From: Staphylococcus croceilyticus
GTDB taxonomy: Bacteria; Bacillota; Bacilli; Staphylococcales; Staphylococcaceae
Direction of reading: 5' to 3'
Assembly: GCF_002902575.1 (NCBI RefSeq)
Contig: NZ_PPRD01000003.1
Location: 1 to 37,031, forward strand
DNA length: 37,031 bases
In this document: positions 1 to 11,200 of the stretch, piece after piece
Position numbering within the stretch: position 1 is the stretch's first letter
Layout of the letters: the number at the start of each line of letters is the position of its first letter
Position numbers and translations under genes: made by a program
The notes under the pieces: model-generated
Told to the model about the DNA's origin: nothing
Database searches by the model: none
Seen by the model: the letters and a program-made list of their open reading frames with translations, nothing else

Positions 1-30
1 GATTACAATTTGTTAACTAAATATTAAAGG

Positions 31-45
31 AATTTTTAGAAAAAA
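31..45. promoter_or_regulatory. CodY-like box upstream of the permease
   Basis: AATTTTTAGAAAAAA matches the CodY consensus AATTTTCWGAAAATT at 12 of 15 positions. It lies just upstream of the proposed permease -35. Nutrient repression by CodY would suit an amino-acid transporter, but AT-rich DNA yields such partial matches by chance, so this is a candidate only. Confidence 0.35.
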
Positions 46-57
46 TTATAAAAATAA

Positions 58-86
58 TTGTCGAATTGGTTATATAAGTGCATAAT
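58..86 (+). promoter_or_regulatory. Sigma-A promoter of the amino-acid permease
   Basis: TTGTCG at 58-63 and CATAAT at 81-86 are separated by 17 bp. Transcription would start near 93, followed by the AAGGGAG ribosome binding site ahead of the ATG at 118. Confidence 0.5.
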
Positions 87-117
87 AAATATTAATTAAA
101 TGTAAGGGAGTTGTCTT

Positions 118-1479
118 ATGGCTGAAGAAAAATTACAAAGAGGATTGAGTAATCGTCATGTGCAATTAATTGCTATTGGCGGCGCAATTGGTACAGGGTT
201 ATTCTTGGGAGCTGGACAAACGATAGCAATGACAGGTCCATCTATTTTATTTACCTATATTATTATAGGCTTCATGTTATTCATGTTCATGAGAGGTCTC
301 GGAGAAATTATGATTCAAAATACCCGTTTTCACTCTTTTGCAGACGTGACTAATGAATACATAGGACCTTTCGCCGGTTTTGTAACTGGTTGGACTTATT
401 GGTTATGTTGGATTATTACTGGAATGGCAGAAGTTACAGCTGTTGCAAAGTATGTAAGTTTCTGGTTTCCTAATATTCCAAACTGGATTTCAGCGTTATT
501 TTGTGTATTAATTCTAATGGCATTTAACTTATTAAGTGCTAAAATATTCGGTGAATTAGAATTCTGGTTCGCGATTATCAAAATTGTTACAATTATCGCT
601 TTAATAGTTGTAGGTTTAGTAATGATTTTATTCGCATTTAATACACAATTTGGACATGCAAGTTTCACTAACTTATATAAACATGGTATCTTTGCAGATG
701 GCGCTTCTGGTTTCTTTATGTCATTCCAAATGGCACTATTCTCATTCGTAGGTATTGAAATGATTGGTGTAACAGCTGGAGAAGCAAAAGATCCAGAGAA
801 AACTATTCCAAAAGCAATTAATGCCGTACCACTAAGAATTTTAGTATTCTATGTGGGTGCATTAGCAGTAATCATGTCAATTATTCCTTGGGATAAAGTG
901 GATCCATCTGAAAGTCCATTTGTACGATTATTCTCATTAATTGGTATTCCGTTTGCAGCAGGTTTAATTAACTTCGTAGTATTAACAGCAGCAGCTTCAT
1001 CTTGTAACAGTGGTATCTTCTCAAATAGCCGTATGCTATTTGGATTATCTGAACAAGACCAAGCACCACCTGCTTTTAGAAAAACAAATAAAAACGGTGT
1101 GCCACACATTGCGATCGTCGTGTCATCAGCGTTATTGTTAGTTACAGCATTGCTAAATTACATCTTCCCTGATGCTACTCTAGTATTTACTTATGTAACA
1201 ACTATTTCTACTGTATTATTTATTATCGTATGGGCATTGATTATTATTGCTTATATCAACTACCATAGAAAAAATCCTGAACTTCATAAAAAAGTTGACT
1301 ATAAACTTCCTGGTGGTAAATATATGGGATATGCAATCCTAGTGTTCTTCATTTTAGTATTCTGCTTATTATTCGTAAATGAAACGACTAGAAATGCAAT
1401 CTTCTTAACACCATTATGGTTTATCATTTTAGGATTAATGTACTTAAGATATAAAAAAGTAGCTAAAAGAACTAAATAA
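118..1479 (+). CDS. aapA: APC/AAT-family amino-acid permease
   Basis: A 453-residue integral membrane protein with about 12 hydrophobic segments along its whole length and no signal peptide. The motif GGAIGTGLFLGAG at residues 21-33 is the substrate/Na+ or H+ site loop of transmembrane helix 1 in the amino acid-polyamine-organocation superfamily, and the length is typical of the AAT branch. It should import amino acids by proton symport across the cytoplasmic membrane. In S. aureus the gene at this position beside pyk is annotated aapA, a D-serine/D-alanine/glycine transporter. The family is clear, but the substrate is carried over from that annotation. It is monocistronic: an AAGGGAG ribosome binding site precedes ATG 118, a promoter lies at 58-86 and a strong terminator follows. 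Its neighbour pyk is convergent. Confidence 0.85.
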   Translation: MAEEKLQRGLSNRHVQLIAIGGAIGTGLFLGAGQTIAMTGPSILFTYIIIGFMLFMFMRGLGEIMIQNTRFHSFADVTNEYIGPFAGFVTGWTYWLCWIITGMAEVTAVAKYVSFWFPNIPNWISALFCVLILMAFNLLSAKIFGELEFWFAIIKIVTIIALIVVGLVMILFAFNTQFGHASFTNLYKHGIFADGASGFFMSFQMALFSFVGIEMIGVTAGEAKDPEKTIPKAINAVPLRILVFYVGALAVIMSIIPWDKVDPSESPFVRLFSLIGIPFAAGLINFVVLTAAASSCNSGIFSNSRMLFGLSEQDQAPPAFRKTNKNGVPHIAIVVSSALLLVTALLNYIFPDATLVFTYVTTISTVLFIIVWALIIIAYINYHRKNPELHKKVDYKLPGGKYMGYAILVFFILVFCLLFVNETTRNAIFLTPLWFIILGLMYLRYKKVAKRTK

Positions 1480-1493
1480 TTTAATTGCTCATG

Positions 1494-1534
1494 AACCTTA
1501 ATTTATCCAGTATGGGTAAGTTAAGGTTTTTATT
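1494..1534 (+). terminator. Rho-independent terminator of the permease gene
   Basis: A 15-bp stem (1494-1508 with 1514-1528, including two or three G-U pairs) has a 5-nt loop AGTAT and is followed by a T-rich run, 15 bp after the permease stop codon. Confidence 0.8.
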
Positions 1535-1631
1535 ATGCGACAATGTTACTAGTGTCATGTTTCTAAAAACGTTGAATATTAAAATACATGCCACTCTTTT
1601 ATGTTTGATTTTTAAATCTGTAAATCGCCAA

Positions 1632-1712
1632 TCAACCATATTTTAGTTGTAAGACTATATGATACTTACAATTCCATTTTGTTTGTACTAAACTATTTGT
1701 GTCGGATGACAA
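1632..1712 (-). pseudogene. Truncated IS200-type transposase TnpA
   Basis: A 26-residue N-terminal fragment of a roughly 150-residue transposase. It starts at TTG 1712, has an intact SD sequence 7-8 nt upstream, and is cut short at a TGA. Only the first beta strand of the Y1 domain (WNCKYHIV) survives, so it cannot be catalytic. The recognition rests on my memory of the family signature and not on an alignment. Confidence 0.75.
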
Positions 1713-1756
1713 TAAATAGCACCTCCTCGTGTTGATTATTTTGGTTGGCTAACCAA
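1632..1756 (-). mobile_element. IS200/IS605 element remnant (left end and transposase start)
   Basis: Read on the minus strand, a palindrome (TTGGTT-AGCC-AACCAA, 1741-1756) is followed by a strong ribosome binding site GAGGAGGTG (1720-1728) and then a 26-codon frame from TTG 1712 to TGA 1632. Its translation contains TNSLVQTKWNCKYHIV. This is very close to the conserved N-terminus of IS200-type Y1 transposases (TNSL.HT.WNCKYHIVF.PKYRR). The frame departs from the family after KYHIV and stops at KYG. About 130 residues, including the catalytic HUH and Tyr motifs, are missing. The element is therefore a dead fragment. Its right boundary cannot be placed, and its outer left boundary lies somewhere between 1757 and 1800. 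Confidence 0.8.
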
Positions 1757-1830
1757 TTTATATACAAACTCATAGAGATGCTTTTTTACTTTTTTAAGCC
1801 ATACGCATAACATATGGTTTTCTTTGTACA

Positions 1831-1871
1831 AAAAATAGGCTAAACCATTTGTTTAAATGGTTTAGCCTATT
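1831..1871 (-). terminator. Terminator of the pfkA-pyk operon
   Basis: A perfect 17-bp stem (1834-1850 with 1855-1871) has a GTTT loop and is followed on the minus strand by a T run (complement of 1831-1835). It lies 44 bp beyond the pyk stop codon. Confidence 0.9.
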
Positions 1872-1914
1872 GTATTTATAATGAAGCTTGATAATTAATA
1901 TGGATTTATATTAA

Positions 1915-3675
1915 TTATAGAACGTTAGCATAGCCTTCAAAGATTTTACCTTGTGCAGCATCTACTGTTACTAGAATATCATTTTTGAATTGTTTAGTAG
2001 CATTTTCAACTCCAATTACTGTAGGTATACCTGTTTCAAGGCCAACAATAGCGCTTGGAGATGTAATACCATTTTCTTCAGTGATTAAGCCAACCGCTTG
2101 TTCAACATATGGTACTAAAGATTCGTCTACAGAATTAGTAACAATAACTGATTCACTTAAATCTTTACCTTCTAAATCACTAGCGCTATTCGCTATAACA
2201 GTTTTACCTACTACTGAACCACGGCCAACGCCTTGTCCTTTAGCAATTTCGTCACCTACTAGGTGTAATTTCATCATATTTGTTGTACCTTGTTCTCCAG
2301 TTGGTACACCTGCAGTGATAATAATTAAATCACCATTACTTACTCTTCCAGTTTCAACAGCAGTAGCAACCGCATTATTTAAAAGATCATCAGTAGTTTT
2401 TCGACCTTTTTTAATTACAGGATAAGCGCCCCATACTAATGCTAATTGGCGAGCAGTATGTTCACTAGGTGTAACTGCGATAATATCTGAATGAGGACGA
2501 TATTTAGAAATAGTTACCGCTGTAGAACCACTTTCTGTAGCAGCAACGATAGCTTTTACATTTAAGTTTAAAGCAGTGTGTGCTACTGAAACACCGATTG
2601 CATTAACAAGAGATGTTTCAACTAATTTAGTACGGTCAGATAATAATTTTTTGTAATCTTGAGCCGCTTCAGCAGATACAGCAATATTTCTCATTGTTTT
2701 AACTGCTTCTTCAGGATATAAACCAGCAGCTGTTTCACCAGATAACATTACTGCATCAGTACCATCATAAATTGCGTTCGCTACGTCACTTGCTTCCGCT
2801 CTTGTAGCACGTGGGTTACGTTGCATAGAATCAAGCATTTGAGTAGCAGTAATAACTGGTTTACCAAGTTTATTACATTTTCTGATTAAATCTTTTTGAA
2901 CAATTGGTACTGACTCAGGTGGAATTTCAACACCCATGTCACCACGAGCAACCATTAAACCATCAGAAACTTCAAGAATTTCTTCGATGTTATCAATACC
3001 TTCTTGGTTCTCAATTTTAGGGAAAATTGTAATGTTGTGATTATTCTCTCTTTCAAGAATTTCACGGATATCTAATACGTCACTTGGACGACGTACGAAA
3101 CTAGCAGCGATGTAGTCTACATCTTCTTTGATACCAAATAAGATATCTGCAGCATCTTTATCAGTGATACCTGGTAAATTAACTTTAACACCTGGTAAGT
3201 TAACACCTTTTTTGTTTTTCAATTCACCTGTATTTAAAATATCACATTTAACTTCACCTTTAGCTTTATCAATGTCTTTAACTTGTAATTCAATTAAACC
3301 GTCATCAAGTAAGATATAAGATCCTAATTCAACGTCATTAATTAAATCGCCGTATGTTACAGAGAATTTTTCAGGTGTACCTTCTACTTGATTCATGCTT
3401 ACGATAACTTCTTTACCCTTTTCGAGAGTAATTAAGCCATCTTTCATATCATGAGTACGGATTTCAGGTCCTTTAGTATCAAGTAAAATACCAATTGTTT
3501 TTCCTAATTTATCAGCTACTTTACGAATTGTATCGATACGTGCTTTATGTTCTTCATGGCTACCATGAGAGAAGTTTAAACGCGCAACGTTCATTCCAGC
3601 TTTCATTAATTTTTCTAACATTTCCTCTGATTCTGATGCAGGTCCAATAGTACATACGATTTTAGTCTTTCTCAT
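1915..3675 (-). CDS. pyk: Pyruvate kinase with C-terminal extra domain
   Basis: Catalyses PEP + ADP to pyruvate + ATP, the last step of glycolysis, in the cytosol. The 586 residues begin [15 protein letters not shown] and contain the catalytic KIENQEG (about 219) and ARGDMG (about 243) segments. After the usual kinase core, residues of about 483-586 form the PEP-utilising-type mobile domain found in Bacillus/Staphylococcus enzymes. In this domain the phospho-histidine loop (S-H-A in PPDK and enzyme I) reads TSPSA at about 537, so it lacks the histidine and is presumably structural. The RBS is TAGGAGG. The gene follows pfkA by 17 bp, so the two are co-transcribed and end at the terminator at 1831-1871. 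Full length for the family. Confidence 0.97.
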   Translation of the reverse strand: MRKTKIVCTIGPASESEEMLEKLMKAGMNVARLNFSHGSHEEHKARIDTIRKVADKLGKTIGILLDTKGPEIRTHDMKDGLITLEKGKEVIVSMNQVEGTPEKFSVTYGDLINDVELGSYILLDDGLIELQVKDIDKAKGEVKCDILNTGELKNKKGVNLPGVKVNLPGITDKDAADILFGIKEDVDYIAASFVRRPSDVLDIREILERENNHNITIFPKIENQEGIDNIEEILEVSDGLMVARGDMGVEIPPESVPIVQKDLIRKCNKLGKPVITATQMLDSMQRNPRATRAEASDVANAIYDGTDAVMLSGETAAGLYPEEAVKTMRNIAVSAEAAQDYKKLLSDRTKLVETSLVNAIGVSVAHTALNLNVKAIVAATESGSTAVTISKYRPHSDIIAVTPSEHTARQLALVWGAYPVIKKGRKTTDDLLNNAVATAVETGRVSNGDLIIITAGVPTGEQGTTNMMKLHLVGDEIAKGQGVGRGSVVGKTVIANSASDLEGKDLSESVIVTNSVDESLVPYVEQAVGLITEENGITSPSAIVGLETGIPTVIGVENATKQFKNDILVTVDAAQGKIFEGYANVL

Positions 3676-3692
3676 TATAAAAGCCTCCTAAA

Positions 3693-4718
<1,026 letters not shown>

Positions 4719-4728
4719 TTAGGTGTTC

Positions 4729-4767
4729 CATCAATATAGGTGCATTATATTGATGTAAACGTTTTAT
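4729..4767. promoter_or_regulatory. Dyad and cre-like site upstream of pfkA
   Basis: A 10-bp inverted repeat (4729-4738 with 4746-4755, 7-nt spacer) overlaps TGTAAACGTTTTAT (4754-4767). The latter agrees with the CcpA operator consensus TGNAARCGNWWWCA at 12 of 14 positions. They lie 70-105 bp upstream of the pfkA start. The dyad could be an operator or a leader hairpin. Confidence 0.4.
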
Positions 4768-4791
4768 ATATTAAAATTAACTTATTCAATA

Positions 4792-4828
4792 TAAAAAAAC
4801 TAGAAATCAAAGTATTGATTTCTAGTTT
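4792..4828 (-). terminator. Terminator of the accD-accA operon
   Basis: A perfect 14-bp stem (4797-4810 with 4815-4828) with an AGTA loop is followed on the minus strand by seven or more T residues. It starts 6 bp after the accA stop codon and separates accDA from pfkA. Confidence 0.9.
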
Positions 4829-4834
4829 CTAAAA

Positions 4835-5782
4835 TTAATTTTCAATGTAAGAACCGATATTTCTAAACTTATTAAATCTATTTTCAACTAATTCCTCAGC
4901 GCTTTGTTTCTTTAATTCATCTAAATGTTTAACAAATGCAGTTTTGATTTCATTAGCCTGTTGTTCAATATTATTATGAGCGCCACCTAATGGTTCATCA
5001 ATTACTTCATCAACAACTTTTAATTGATGTAAATCTTTAGCAGTGATTTTCATTGTTTCAGCAGCCATCTTAGCTAGTGAACTATCTTTCCATAATAATG
5101 CTGATGCACCTTCAGGAGAAATAACTGAATATGTACTATTTTCAAGCATTAAAATTTTATTTGCGATACCGATGCCTAGTGCGCCTCCGCTACCGCCTTC
5201 ACCAATAACAATAGCGATCACTGGCACTTTAAGTGAAGCCATTTCAACTAAATTTCTAGCAATAGATTCACTTTGTCCTCTTTCTTCTGCAGCTTTACCT
5301 GGATAAGCACCTTTTGTGTCAATAAACGTAAAAATAGGACGCTTAAATTTCTCAGCTTGTTTCATTAATCTTAAAGCTTTACGGTAACCTTCTGGGTGAG
5401 CCATACCAAAGTTTCTATAAATATTATCTTTAGTATCCTTACCACGTTGTTGTCCAATTACTGTTACTGCTTGTCCATTTAAATAACCAATGCCACCTAT
5501 CATTGCTGGATCATCTCTAAAATTTCTGTCTCCATGTAACTCAATGAAAGAATCAAAAATATGCGGAATATAATCAAGTGTAGTAGGTCTCTCTTGTAAA
5601 CGTGCGATTTGGACTCTATCCCACGGTTTTAAATTTGTATATATCTTCTTCGTTTCTCTCTCAAGTGATGCTTCTAATAAATCTATTTCATCTTGCAAAT
5701 CTACATCATTTTTTTCTTGAGATTCTTTTAAAGATTCAATTTTACTTTTTATATCAAATAAAGGTTTTTCAAAATCAAGCAT
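4835..5782 (-). CDS. accA: Acetyl-CoA carboxylase carboxyltransferase subunit alpha
   Basis: Together with AccD it transfers the carboxyl group from carboxy-biotin on AccB to acetyl-CoA, giving malonyl-CoA for fatty-acid synthesis. The 315-residue length is normal. It has a charged helical N-terminus (about 1-60) followed by the crotonase-type carboxyltransferase fold, with the glycine-rich [12 protein letters not shown] near residue 195. The ATG lies 8 bp inside the end of accD in a different frame, and its SD (AAGAGGTG) lies inside accD. This arrangement suggests translational coupling for a 1:1 subunit ratio. AccB and AccC are not in the window. Confidence 0.97.
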   Translation of the reverse strand: MLDFEKPLFDIKSKIESLKESQEKNDVDLQDEIDLLEASLERETKKIYTNLKPWDRVQIARLQERPTTLDYIPHIFDSFIELHGDRNFRDDPAMIGGIGYLNGQAVTVIGQQRGKDTKDNIYRNFGMAHPEGYRKALRLMKQAEKFKRPIFTFIDTKGAYPGKAAEERGQSESIARNLVEMASLKVPVIAIVIGEGGSGGALGIGIANKILMLENSTYSVISPEGASALLWKDSSLAKMAAETMKITAKDLHQLKVVDEVIDEPLGGAHNNIEQQANEIKTAFVKHLDELKKQSAEELVENRFNKFRNIGSYIEN

Positions 5783-6641
5783 TCGGCTTCACCTCTTGGT
5801 GCATTTTTAAAATTTGAGCAAGCGTTGTTTTCATTTCTTTACGATGCACAACTTTATCTAATTGACCATGCTCTAATAAAAATTCAGCAGTTTGGAAATC
5901 ATCTGGTAATTTCTCATTAATAGTTTGTTCAATTACTCGGCGACCTGCAAAGCCAATTAAAGCTTTTGGTTCACTTAAGTTAATATCCCCTACAGAAGCA
6001 AAGCTTGCTGATACACCACCCGTTGTCGGATGAGTTAAATAAGAAATATATAGTAATCCAGCATCAGAGTGTCGCTTTAATGAAACACTCGTTTTACCCA
6101 TTTGCATTAAAGAAATAATACCTTCTTGCATTCTCGCACCACCACTAGCTGAGAATAAGATGAAAGGTAAACGATGCTCAGTACAATAATCAATAATACG
6201 ACAAATTTTTTCACCAACTACAGAACCCATACTGCCCATTCTGAAACGCGCATCCATAACGGCAACACCGTATTTGATGCCTTCTAATTCTGCAGTACCC
6301 GTTACCACTGCTTCTTTTAAATCTGTTTTCTTTTGGTCTTTTTCAATTTTTTCTTGATAACCAGGAAAGTCTAATGGATTAGCAGATGTCATTCCTTTAT
6401 CGAACTCTTCAAAGGTATGTTCATCTGAAATTGCTTCAATTCTTTTATAAGCAGGTAATGCTATGTGATGATCACAGTTAAAGCATACATTTAAATTTTC
6501 GGATAATTCTTTTGTATACATAATCTTTTTACATTTAGGACATTTAGTCATGATCCCTGCTGGTACTTCGTTTTGTTTTGAATCTTGTACTGTTAAATAT
6601 TTCTTTTTCTTACTACTTCTATTAAAAAAATCTTTAAACAT
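5775..6641 (-). CDS. accD: Acetyl-CoA carboxylase carboxyltransferase subunit beta
   Basis: Beta subunit of the A2B2 carboxyltransferase that makes malonyl-CoA. I place the start at ATG 6641 (MFKDFF..., 288 residues) because GGAGGT sits directly upstream; an in-frame start 30 nt earlier has no SD of its own. The N-terminal zinc ribbon has C34, C37, C53 and C56. The carboxyltransferase core follows, with [12 protein letters not shown] and the segment [14 protein letters not shown] in the biotin/acyl-CoA site. The stop codon overlaps accA. Confidence 0.96.
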   Translation of the reverse strand: MFKDFFNRSSKKKKYLTVQDSKQNEVPAGIMTKCPKCKKIMYTKELSENLNVCFNCDHHIALPAYKRIEAISDEHTFEEFDKGMTSANPLDFPGYQEKIEKDQKKTDLKEAVVTGTAELEGIKYGVAVMDARFRMGSMGSVVGEKICRIIDYCTEHRLPFILFSASGGARMQEGIISLMQMGKTSVSLKRHSDAGLLYISYLTHPTTGGVSASFASVGDINLSEPKALIGFAGRRVIEQTINEKLPDDFQTAEFLLEHGQLDKVVHRKEMKTTLAQILKMHQEVKPNA

Positions 6642-6726
6642 GTGTAAACCTCCACGTAACCTATCAAACACCTTATAGTTTACAAAAATGTTGAATTTGC
6701 GTCTTTAATCACTTGCAAAATATTAG

Positions 6727-6769
6727 AGAGAAACTATGAACAAAACGGAAGTTAATTCATAATTTCTCT
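6727..6769 (-). terminator. Probable terminator after the malic enzyme gene
   Basis: A 14-bp stem with one mismatch (6727-6740 with 6756-6769) and a 15-nt loop is followed on the minus strand by AATATTTTGC. The U tract is weak, so partial readthrough into accDA is possible. I could not find a convincing separate accD promoter between here and 6641. Confidence 0.5.
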
Positions 6770-6833
6770 GTAAATTTAACGAACTGAATTATTGTTTTAA
6801 TTATTTAACAAGTTAGATTAAATAACTTTATTA

Positions 6834-8063
6834 TTATTTTAAATCAGTTAATTTCATTGTCTTATCGTACACTTTTTGAGGATCAACATCAATACGAGCT
6901 ACTCCAGACTCCATTGCTGCTTTCGCAACTTCACGTGCAACTGAAGGTGCTACTCTTTTATCAAAAGGTCCAGGAATACAATAATCAGAGTTTAATTCAT
7001 CTTCTTCAATTAAATTAGCAATCGCTTCAACTGCTGCTTTCTTCATATCTTCGTTAATATTAGTAGATTCAGTTTCTAATGCACCTCTAAAGATACCTGG
7101 GAATGCAAGAACATTGTTAATTTGGTTAGGGAAATCTGAACGGCCAGTACCTACCACTTTAGCACCCGCTTCTTTAGCATCATCAGGTTTAATTTCTGGA
7201 TTAGGGTTAGCCATGGCAAAGATAATTGCATCATCAGCCATAGATTGTACCATTTCTTTAGATAATAAATCTGCTACTGATACACCAATAAAGACATCTG
7301 CGTCTTTAATAACATCTTCTAATGAACCTTCAACTTTATCTTTATTCGTAAATTTAGCAACATAATCTTTAGTATCATTCATACCAAAAGAACGCCCTTC
7401 ATAAATAGCACCCTTAGAATCGCACATAATCATGTTTCTTACACCATATGCGTCTAATAATTTTACGATTGCTATACCAGCAGCACCTGCTCCATTAAGC
7501 ACTACTTTGATATCAGATAAATCTTTATCAACAATTCTTAAAGCATTGATTAACCCAGCCATTGTTACGATTGCTGTACCATGTTGATCATCATGAAATA
7601 CTGGAATATTAGCTTCTTTCTTTAATCTTTCTTCAATTTCAAAGCAACGAGGAGCTGAAATATCTTCTAAATTAATACCACCATAATTAGGAGAAATTAA
7701 TTTAACTGTTTTAATAATTTCTTCAGTATCAGTTGTATCTAACGCGATTGGCACCCCATTAATTCCTGCGAAACTTTTAAATAAAACTGCTTTCCCTTCC
7801 ATAACTGGAATACTAGCTGCAGCACCAATATTACCTAAGCCTAATACTGCTGTACCATCTGTAACTACAGCAACTGTATTTCTTTTAATAGTATAGTCAT
7901 ATACAGTACGAGGATCTTCATGAATTTCTTTACACGGCTCAGCTACGCCAGGAGAATAAGCTAAGCTCAATTCTTCTTTATTCGTTACCTTTACATTAGG
8001 CATTATTTCTAGTTTACCTTGATTTTCTTTATGCATTTGTAAAGCGTCATCTCTTAAAGACAT
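6834..8063 (-). CDS. NAD(P)-dependent malic enzyme
   Basis: Oxidatively decarboxylates malate to pyruvate with reduction of NAD(P)+, linking the TCA cycle to pyruvate and supplying reductant. The 409 residues match the short bacterial form (B. subtilis YtsJ type) without the phosphotransacetylase-like tail of E. coli MaeB. Signatures are [12 protein letters not shown] (about 37), [20 protein letters not shown] (about 73), the metal/catalytic HDDQHGTA (about 157) and the nucleotide-binding NGAGAAG (about 190). I choose ATG 8063 over the in-frame TTG 8066 because it sits 8 nt from AGGGG. A promoter lies at 8085-8113. The cofactor preference cannot be read from the sequence. Confidence 0.93.
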   Translation of the reverse strand: MSLRDDALQMHKENQGKLEIMPNVKVTNKEELSLAYSPGVAEPCKEIHEDPRTVYDYTIKRNTVAVVTDGTAVLGLGNIGAAASIPVMEGKAVLFKSFAGINGVPIALDTTDTEEIIKTVKLISPNYGGINLEDISAPRCFEIEERLKKEANIPVFHDDQHGTAIVTMAGLINALRIVDKDLSDIKVVLNGAGAAGIAIVKLLDAYGVRNMIMCDSKGAIYEGRSFGMNDTKDYVAKFTNKDKVEGSLEDVIKDADVFIGVSVADLLSKEMVQSMADDAIIFAMANPNPEIKPDDAKEAGAKVVGTGRSDFPNQINNVLAFPGIFRGALETESTNINEDMKKAAVEAIANLIEEDELNSDYCIPGPFDKRVAPSVAREVAKAAMESGVARIDVDPQKVYDKTMKLTDLK

Positions 8064-8084
8064 CAAATCAACCCCTGTTAATAA

Positions 8085-8113
8085 TCTATATTTTTTAAAA
8101 CTAAAATTGTAAA
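8085..8113 (-). promoter_or_regulatory. Promoter of the malic enzyme gene
   Basis: On the minus strand TTTACA (8113-8108) and TATAGA (8090-8085) are spaced 17 bp, downstream of the dnaE terminator and about 20 bp before the start codon. Confidence 0.5.
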
Positions 8114-8149
8114 CAACTAATTTTTAATGTTAACTCAAATGTGTGTATA

Positions 8150-8193
8150 AAATAAAATTAACTGATGATTTTATCTTATTAATCATCAGTTAA
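8150..8193 (-). terminator. Terminator of the dnaE transcription unit
   Basis: A perfect 13-bp stem (8158-8170 with 8181-8193) and a 10-nt loop are followed on the minus strand by TTTTATTTTAT. It lies 30 bp after the dnaE stop codon. Confidence 0.8.
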
Positions 8194-8222
8194 CTATATC
8201 ACAATTTTTTTACATATAAAAG

Positions 8223-11200
8223 TTATACAATTCTTATGTCATTAGGTTTAAATAGATTAATAAAATGCGTGAGATAATTCATATCCCTTTTAATAAAACC
8301 TAATGTCATCGTTTCATTAGATGATTCGTTATAAATCATCACTTCAATATTATTTTCTTTGCTATTTGAAAGATGCTGTTTTACTTCGTCAATCTCTTTT
8401 ATATTTCGAATAATAATTTGATTCGCCTTTTTAATTCGGTTCGTTTCAAAATCATCTATTGTTGATAAATAATTGACCACTAGTTGAACTTGTTGATTTC
8501 TCTTTTCAAATTTGCCGTATACCACATAGATTTCATTTTCTTTCAAAATAGTTTCAAATTGCTTAAATTTATCAGGGAAGATGACCCCGTCTATATTGTT
8601 ACGACCATCATTAAGCGTTAAAAATGCCATATTTTGGCCATTTTTAGTTCGAATCTGTTTAATTCTATCTATCTGCACCAAAATCGGTTTAGAATTCATC
8701 TGATGTTTAAGCGTAAAAATACCTAAGTATTGTTTATTATTAAATAACTTTTCAACAGGGTGACTTGAAATATAAAATCCTAAATAATCTTTTTCATAAT
8801 TGCTAATCATCTGGTCACTAAGCTCTTCTTTATCTTGATACGTCTGTTTTGGTGTTAACATATCAAATAGAAAATCATCTTGTTCAACATTTGAAACTTC
8901 ATCTAAAACTTGATCAATGGCACTTAGCAACGTAGCACGTGTCTTACCTAAACTATCAAATGCCCCTACTAAAATAAGTGCTTCAAGCAATTTGCGTGTC
9001 TTAATTCGTTTAGGGATTCTTCTAGCAAAATTAAAGAAGTCTTTGAAATTCCCGTTTTGATATCGCTCATCTACAATTGATTTAACACTTTGATAACCTA
9101 CCCCTTTAATGGCGCCAAGCGATAGATAGATATTAGATTCAGTCGCTTTATAAAACCAATGACTTTTATTAATATCCGGAGGCAAAATATTTAAATTTTG
9201 ACTTTTAGCTTCATCAATAATTGCTGCAGTTTTATTTTCATTCCCTACTACATTACTGAGAATATTGGCATAAAAGTAGTTTGGATAATGTACTTTAAGA
9301 TAAGCCATTATATAGGCGATTTTTGAATAACTTACTGCATGGGCTCTAGGGAAACCGTAATCAGCAAATTTAAGTATTAAATCAAAGATTTGTTTACTTA
9401 CCGCTTCATCATAGCCATTTTTCACAGCCCCATTAATAAAATGTTGACGTTCATTTTCCAATACAGTTCTATTCTTCTTACTCATTGCACGACGTAAAAT
9501 ATCCGCTTGTCCGTAACTAAAACTCGCAAACTGACTAGCAATTTGCATAATTTGCTCTTGGTAGATGATAACGCCATATGTACGTTTCAAAATCGGTTCT
9601 AAATCAGGATGTAAATATTGAATATCACTTTGGTTATGTCTTCTTGAAATATAAGTCGGTATTTCTTCCATAGGACCCGGTCTATATAAAGAGGTTACAG
9701 CAACGATATCCTCAAAATGTTCTGGTTGAAGTCTAACTAGCACTTTTCTAACGCCTTCTGATTCCAATTGGAAAATGCCGGTTGTATTACCTTTTGAAAG
9801 TAACGCAAACACTTTTGCATCATCCATAGGAATATTTTCAATATTAATATCGATGTTCAAGTCTTTCTTAACTTGTGTAATAATTTGGTGAATAATTGAA
9901 AGATTTCGAAGGCCTAAGAAGTCAATCTTTAATAAGCCTAATCTTTCTGCTTCAGTCATCGTCCACTGCGTTAATAAGCCTGTATCACCTGTTGTTATTG
10001 GCACATAGTTATAAAGCGGTCTTTTATTTATGATAATACCTGCTGCATGAGTAGAAGTATGTCTAGGTAATCCTTCTAATTTACGACTGATTTCAAACCA
10101 TTTTTCATGACGATGGTTTCGATGTACAAACTGCTTAAATTCGTCATTTTGATACGCTTCTTCTAAAGTAATTCCTAAACGATGTGGGATAAGTTTAGAT
10201 ATCTCATTTAGAGTAATATCATCAAATCCCATAATACGTCCTACATCTCTAGCTACTGCTCGCGCCAACAAATGGCCAAATGTCACAATACCAGACACAT
10301 GATGCTCACCATATTTTTCTTGAACATATTGAATGACTTTTTCACGTCTCGTATCTTCAAAGTCTATATCAATATCTGGCATCGTTACACGTTCAGGATT
10401 TAAGAAACGTTCAAATAGCAAATTATATTTAATTGGGTTAATCGTCGTTATTCCAAGCAAATAACTAACCAGCGACCCTGCTGATGAACCACGCCCTGGC
10501 CCTACCATGACATCATGCGTTTTCGCATAATGAATTAAATCACTTACGATTAAGAAATAATCTTCAAATCCCATATCCGTTATAATTTTATATTCGTGGT
10601 TTAAACGAGCTTCGTAACGTTCATCTTGTTGTAAATCAAATTCTTGTAGCTTTTGCAGTAATATTGACCATAAATAGTCTTTAGAGCTTTCACCCGTAGG
10701 CGTCTCAAATTTAGGTAATAAATCTTGATGATAGTCGATTTCAGCTGTACATTGATTTGCAAGTTCTGAAGTATTCTGCCATATGTCTTCAGTTAACTGC
10801 ATTTTTTGTAATTCATTTTCAGAGAAAAAATGTTCCTCAATATCTTCAATATCGTTCACTAAATCTAACTTTGTATTATTCTTGATGGCTTCTAGCGCCG
10901 GGATTGTATCAATATCTTTCGCATCAAGATATCTAGCATTTTTAAGCCAAACTACTTTTAAATCATATATTGATGTATCACTTGTGTGATTAATATATAT
11001 CGCTTCATGATTAATAAATTCTTTAACAATAGATTGGTGTTCTTCTTGTGCCTCTTTGAAAATGATAGCAAGATTACCACTATATCTATGTAACCATTCT
11101 AAAGGCACGAGGTCCTTCTCTTTCATTCTAATGGCAGATGATAATTGATATAAAGCAGTTAACCCTTTATTGTTTCGAGCAAGTAATACCGTTTCAATAG

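Larger units (their letters stand above)
1480..1914. other. 435-bp gene-free stretch between permease and pyk
   Basis: This is the only gap over 300 bp. It holds the permease terminator (1494-1534), a decayed IS200-type transposase start with its RBS and end hairpin on the minus strand (about 1632-1756), and the pyk terminator (1831-1871). In 1536-1631 I see no gene. That part stays open on the minus strand in frame with a possible continuation of the remnant, but nothing in its translation is recognisable. Confidence 0.8.

Noticed and set aside
396-668. Minus-strand open frame inside the permease gene
   Set aside because: It lies opposite a clear transporter gene, has no SD, and its translation resembles no protein. 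The same holds for the other long antisense frames, for example in pyk (1985-2425), accA, the malic enzyme and ezrA (25913-26257).
1536-1631. Continuation of the transposase remnant in another frame
   Set aside because: The stretch is open on the minus strand for about 30 codons, but the translation contains no TnpA motif (HUH, YYVSTVG) and is too short to judge.
8067-8222. Riboswitch or T-box in the longer leaders (malic enzyme, PTS, aminotransferase, LPXTG gaps)
   Set aside because: None of the gaps contains a T-box sequence (TGGNACCGCG) or a recognisable riboswitch core; apart from the rpsD leader they are explained by terminators and promoters.
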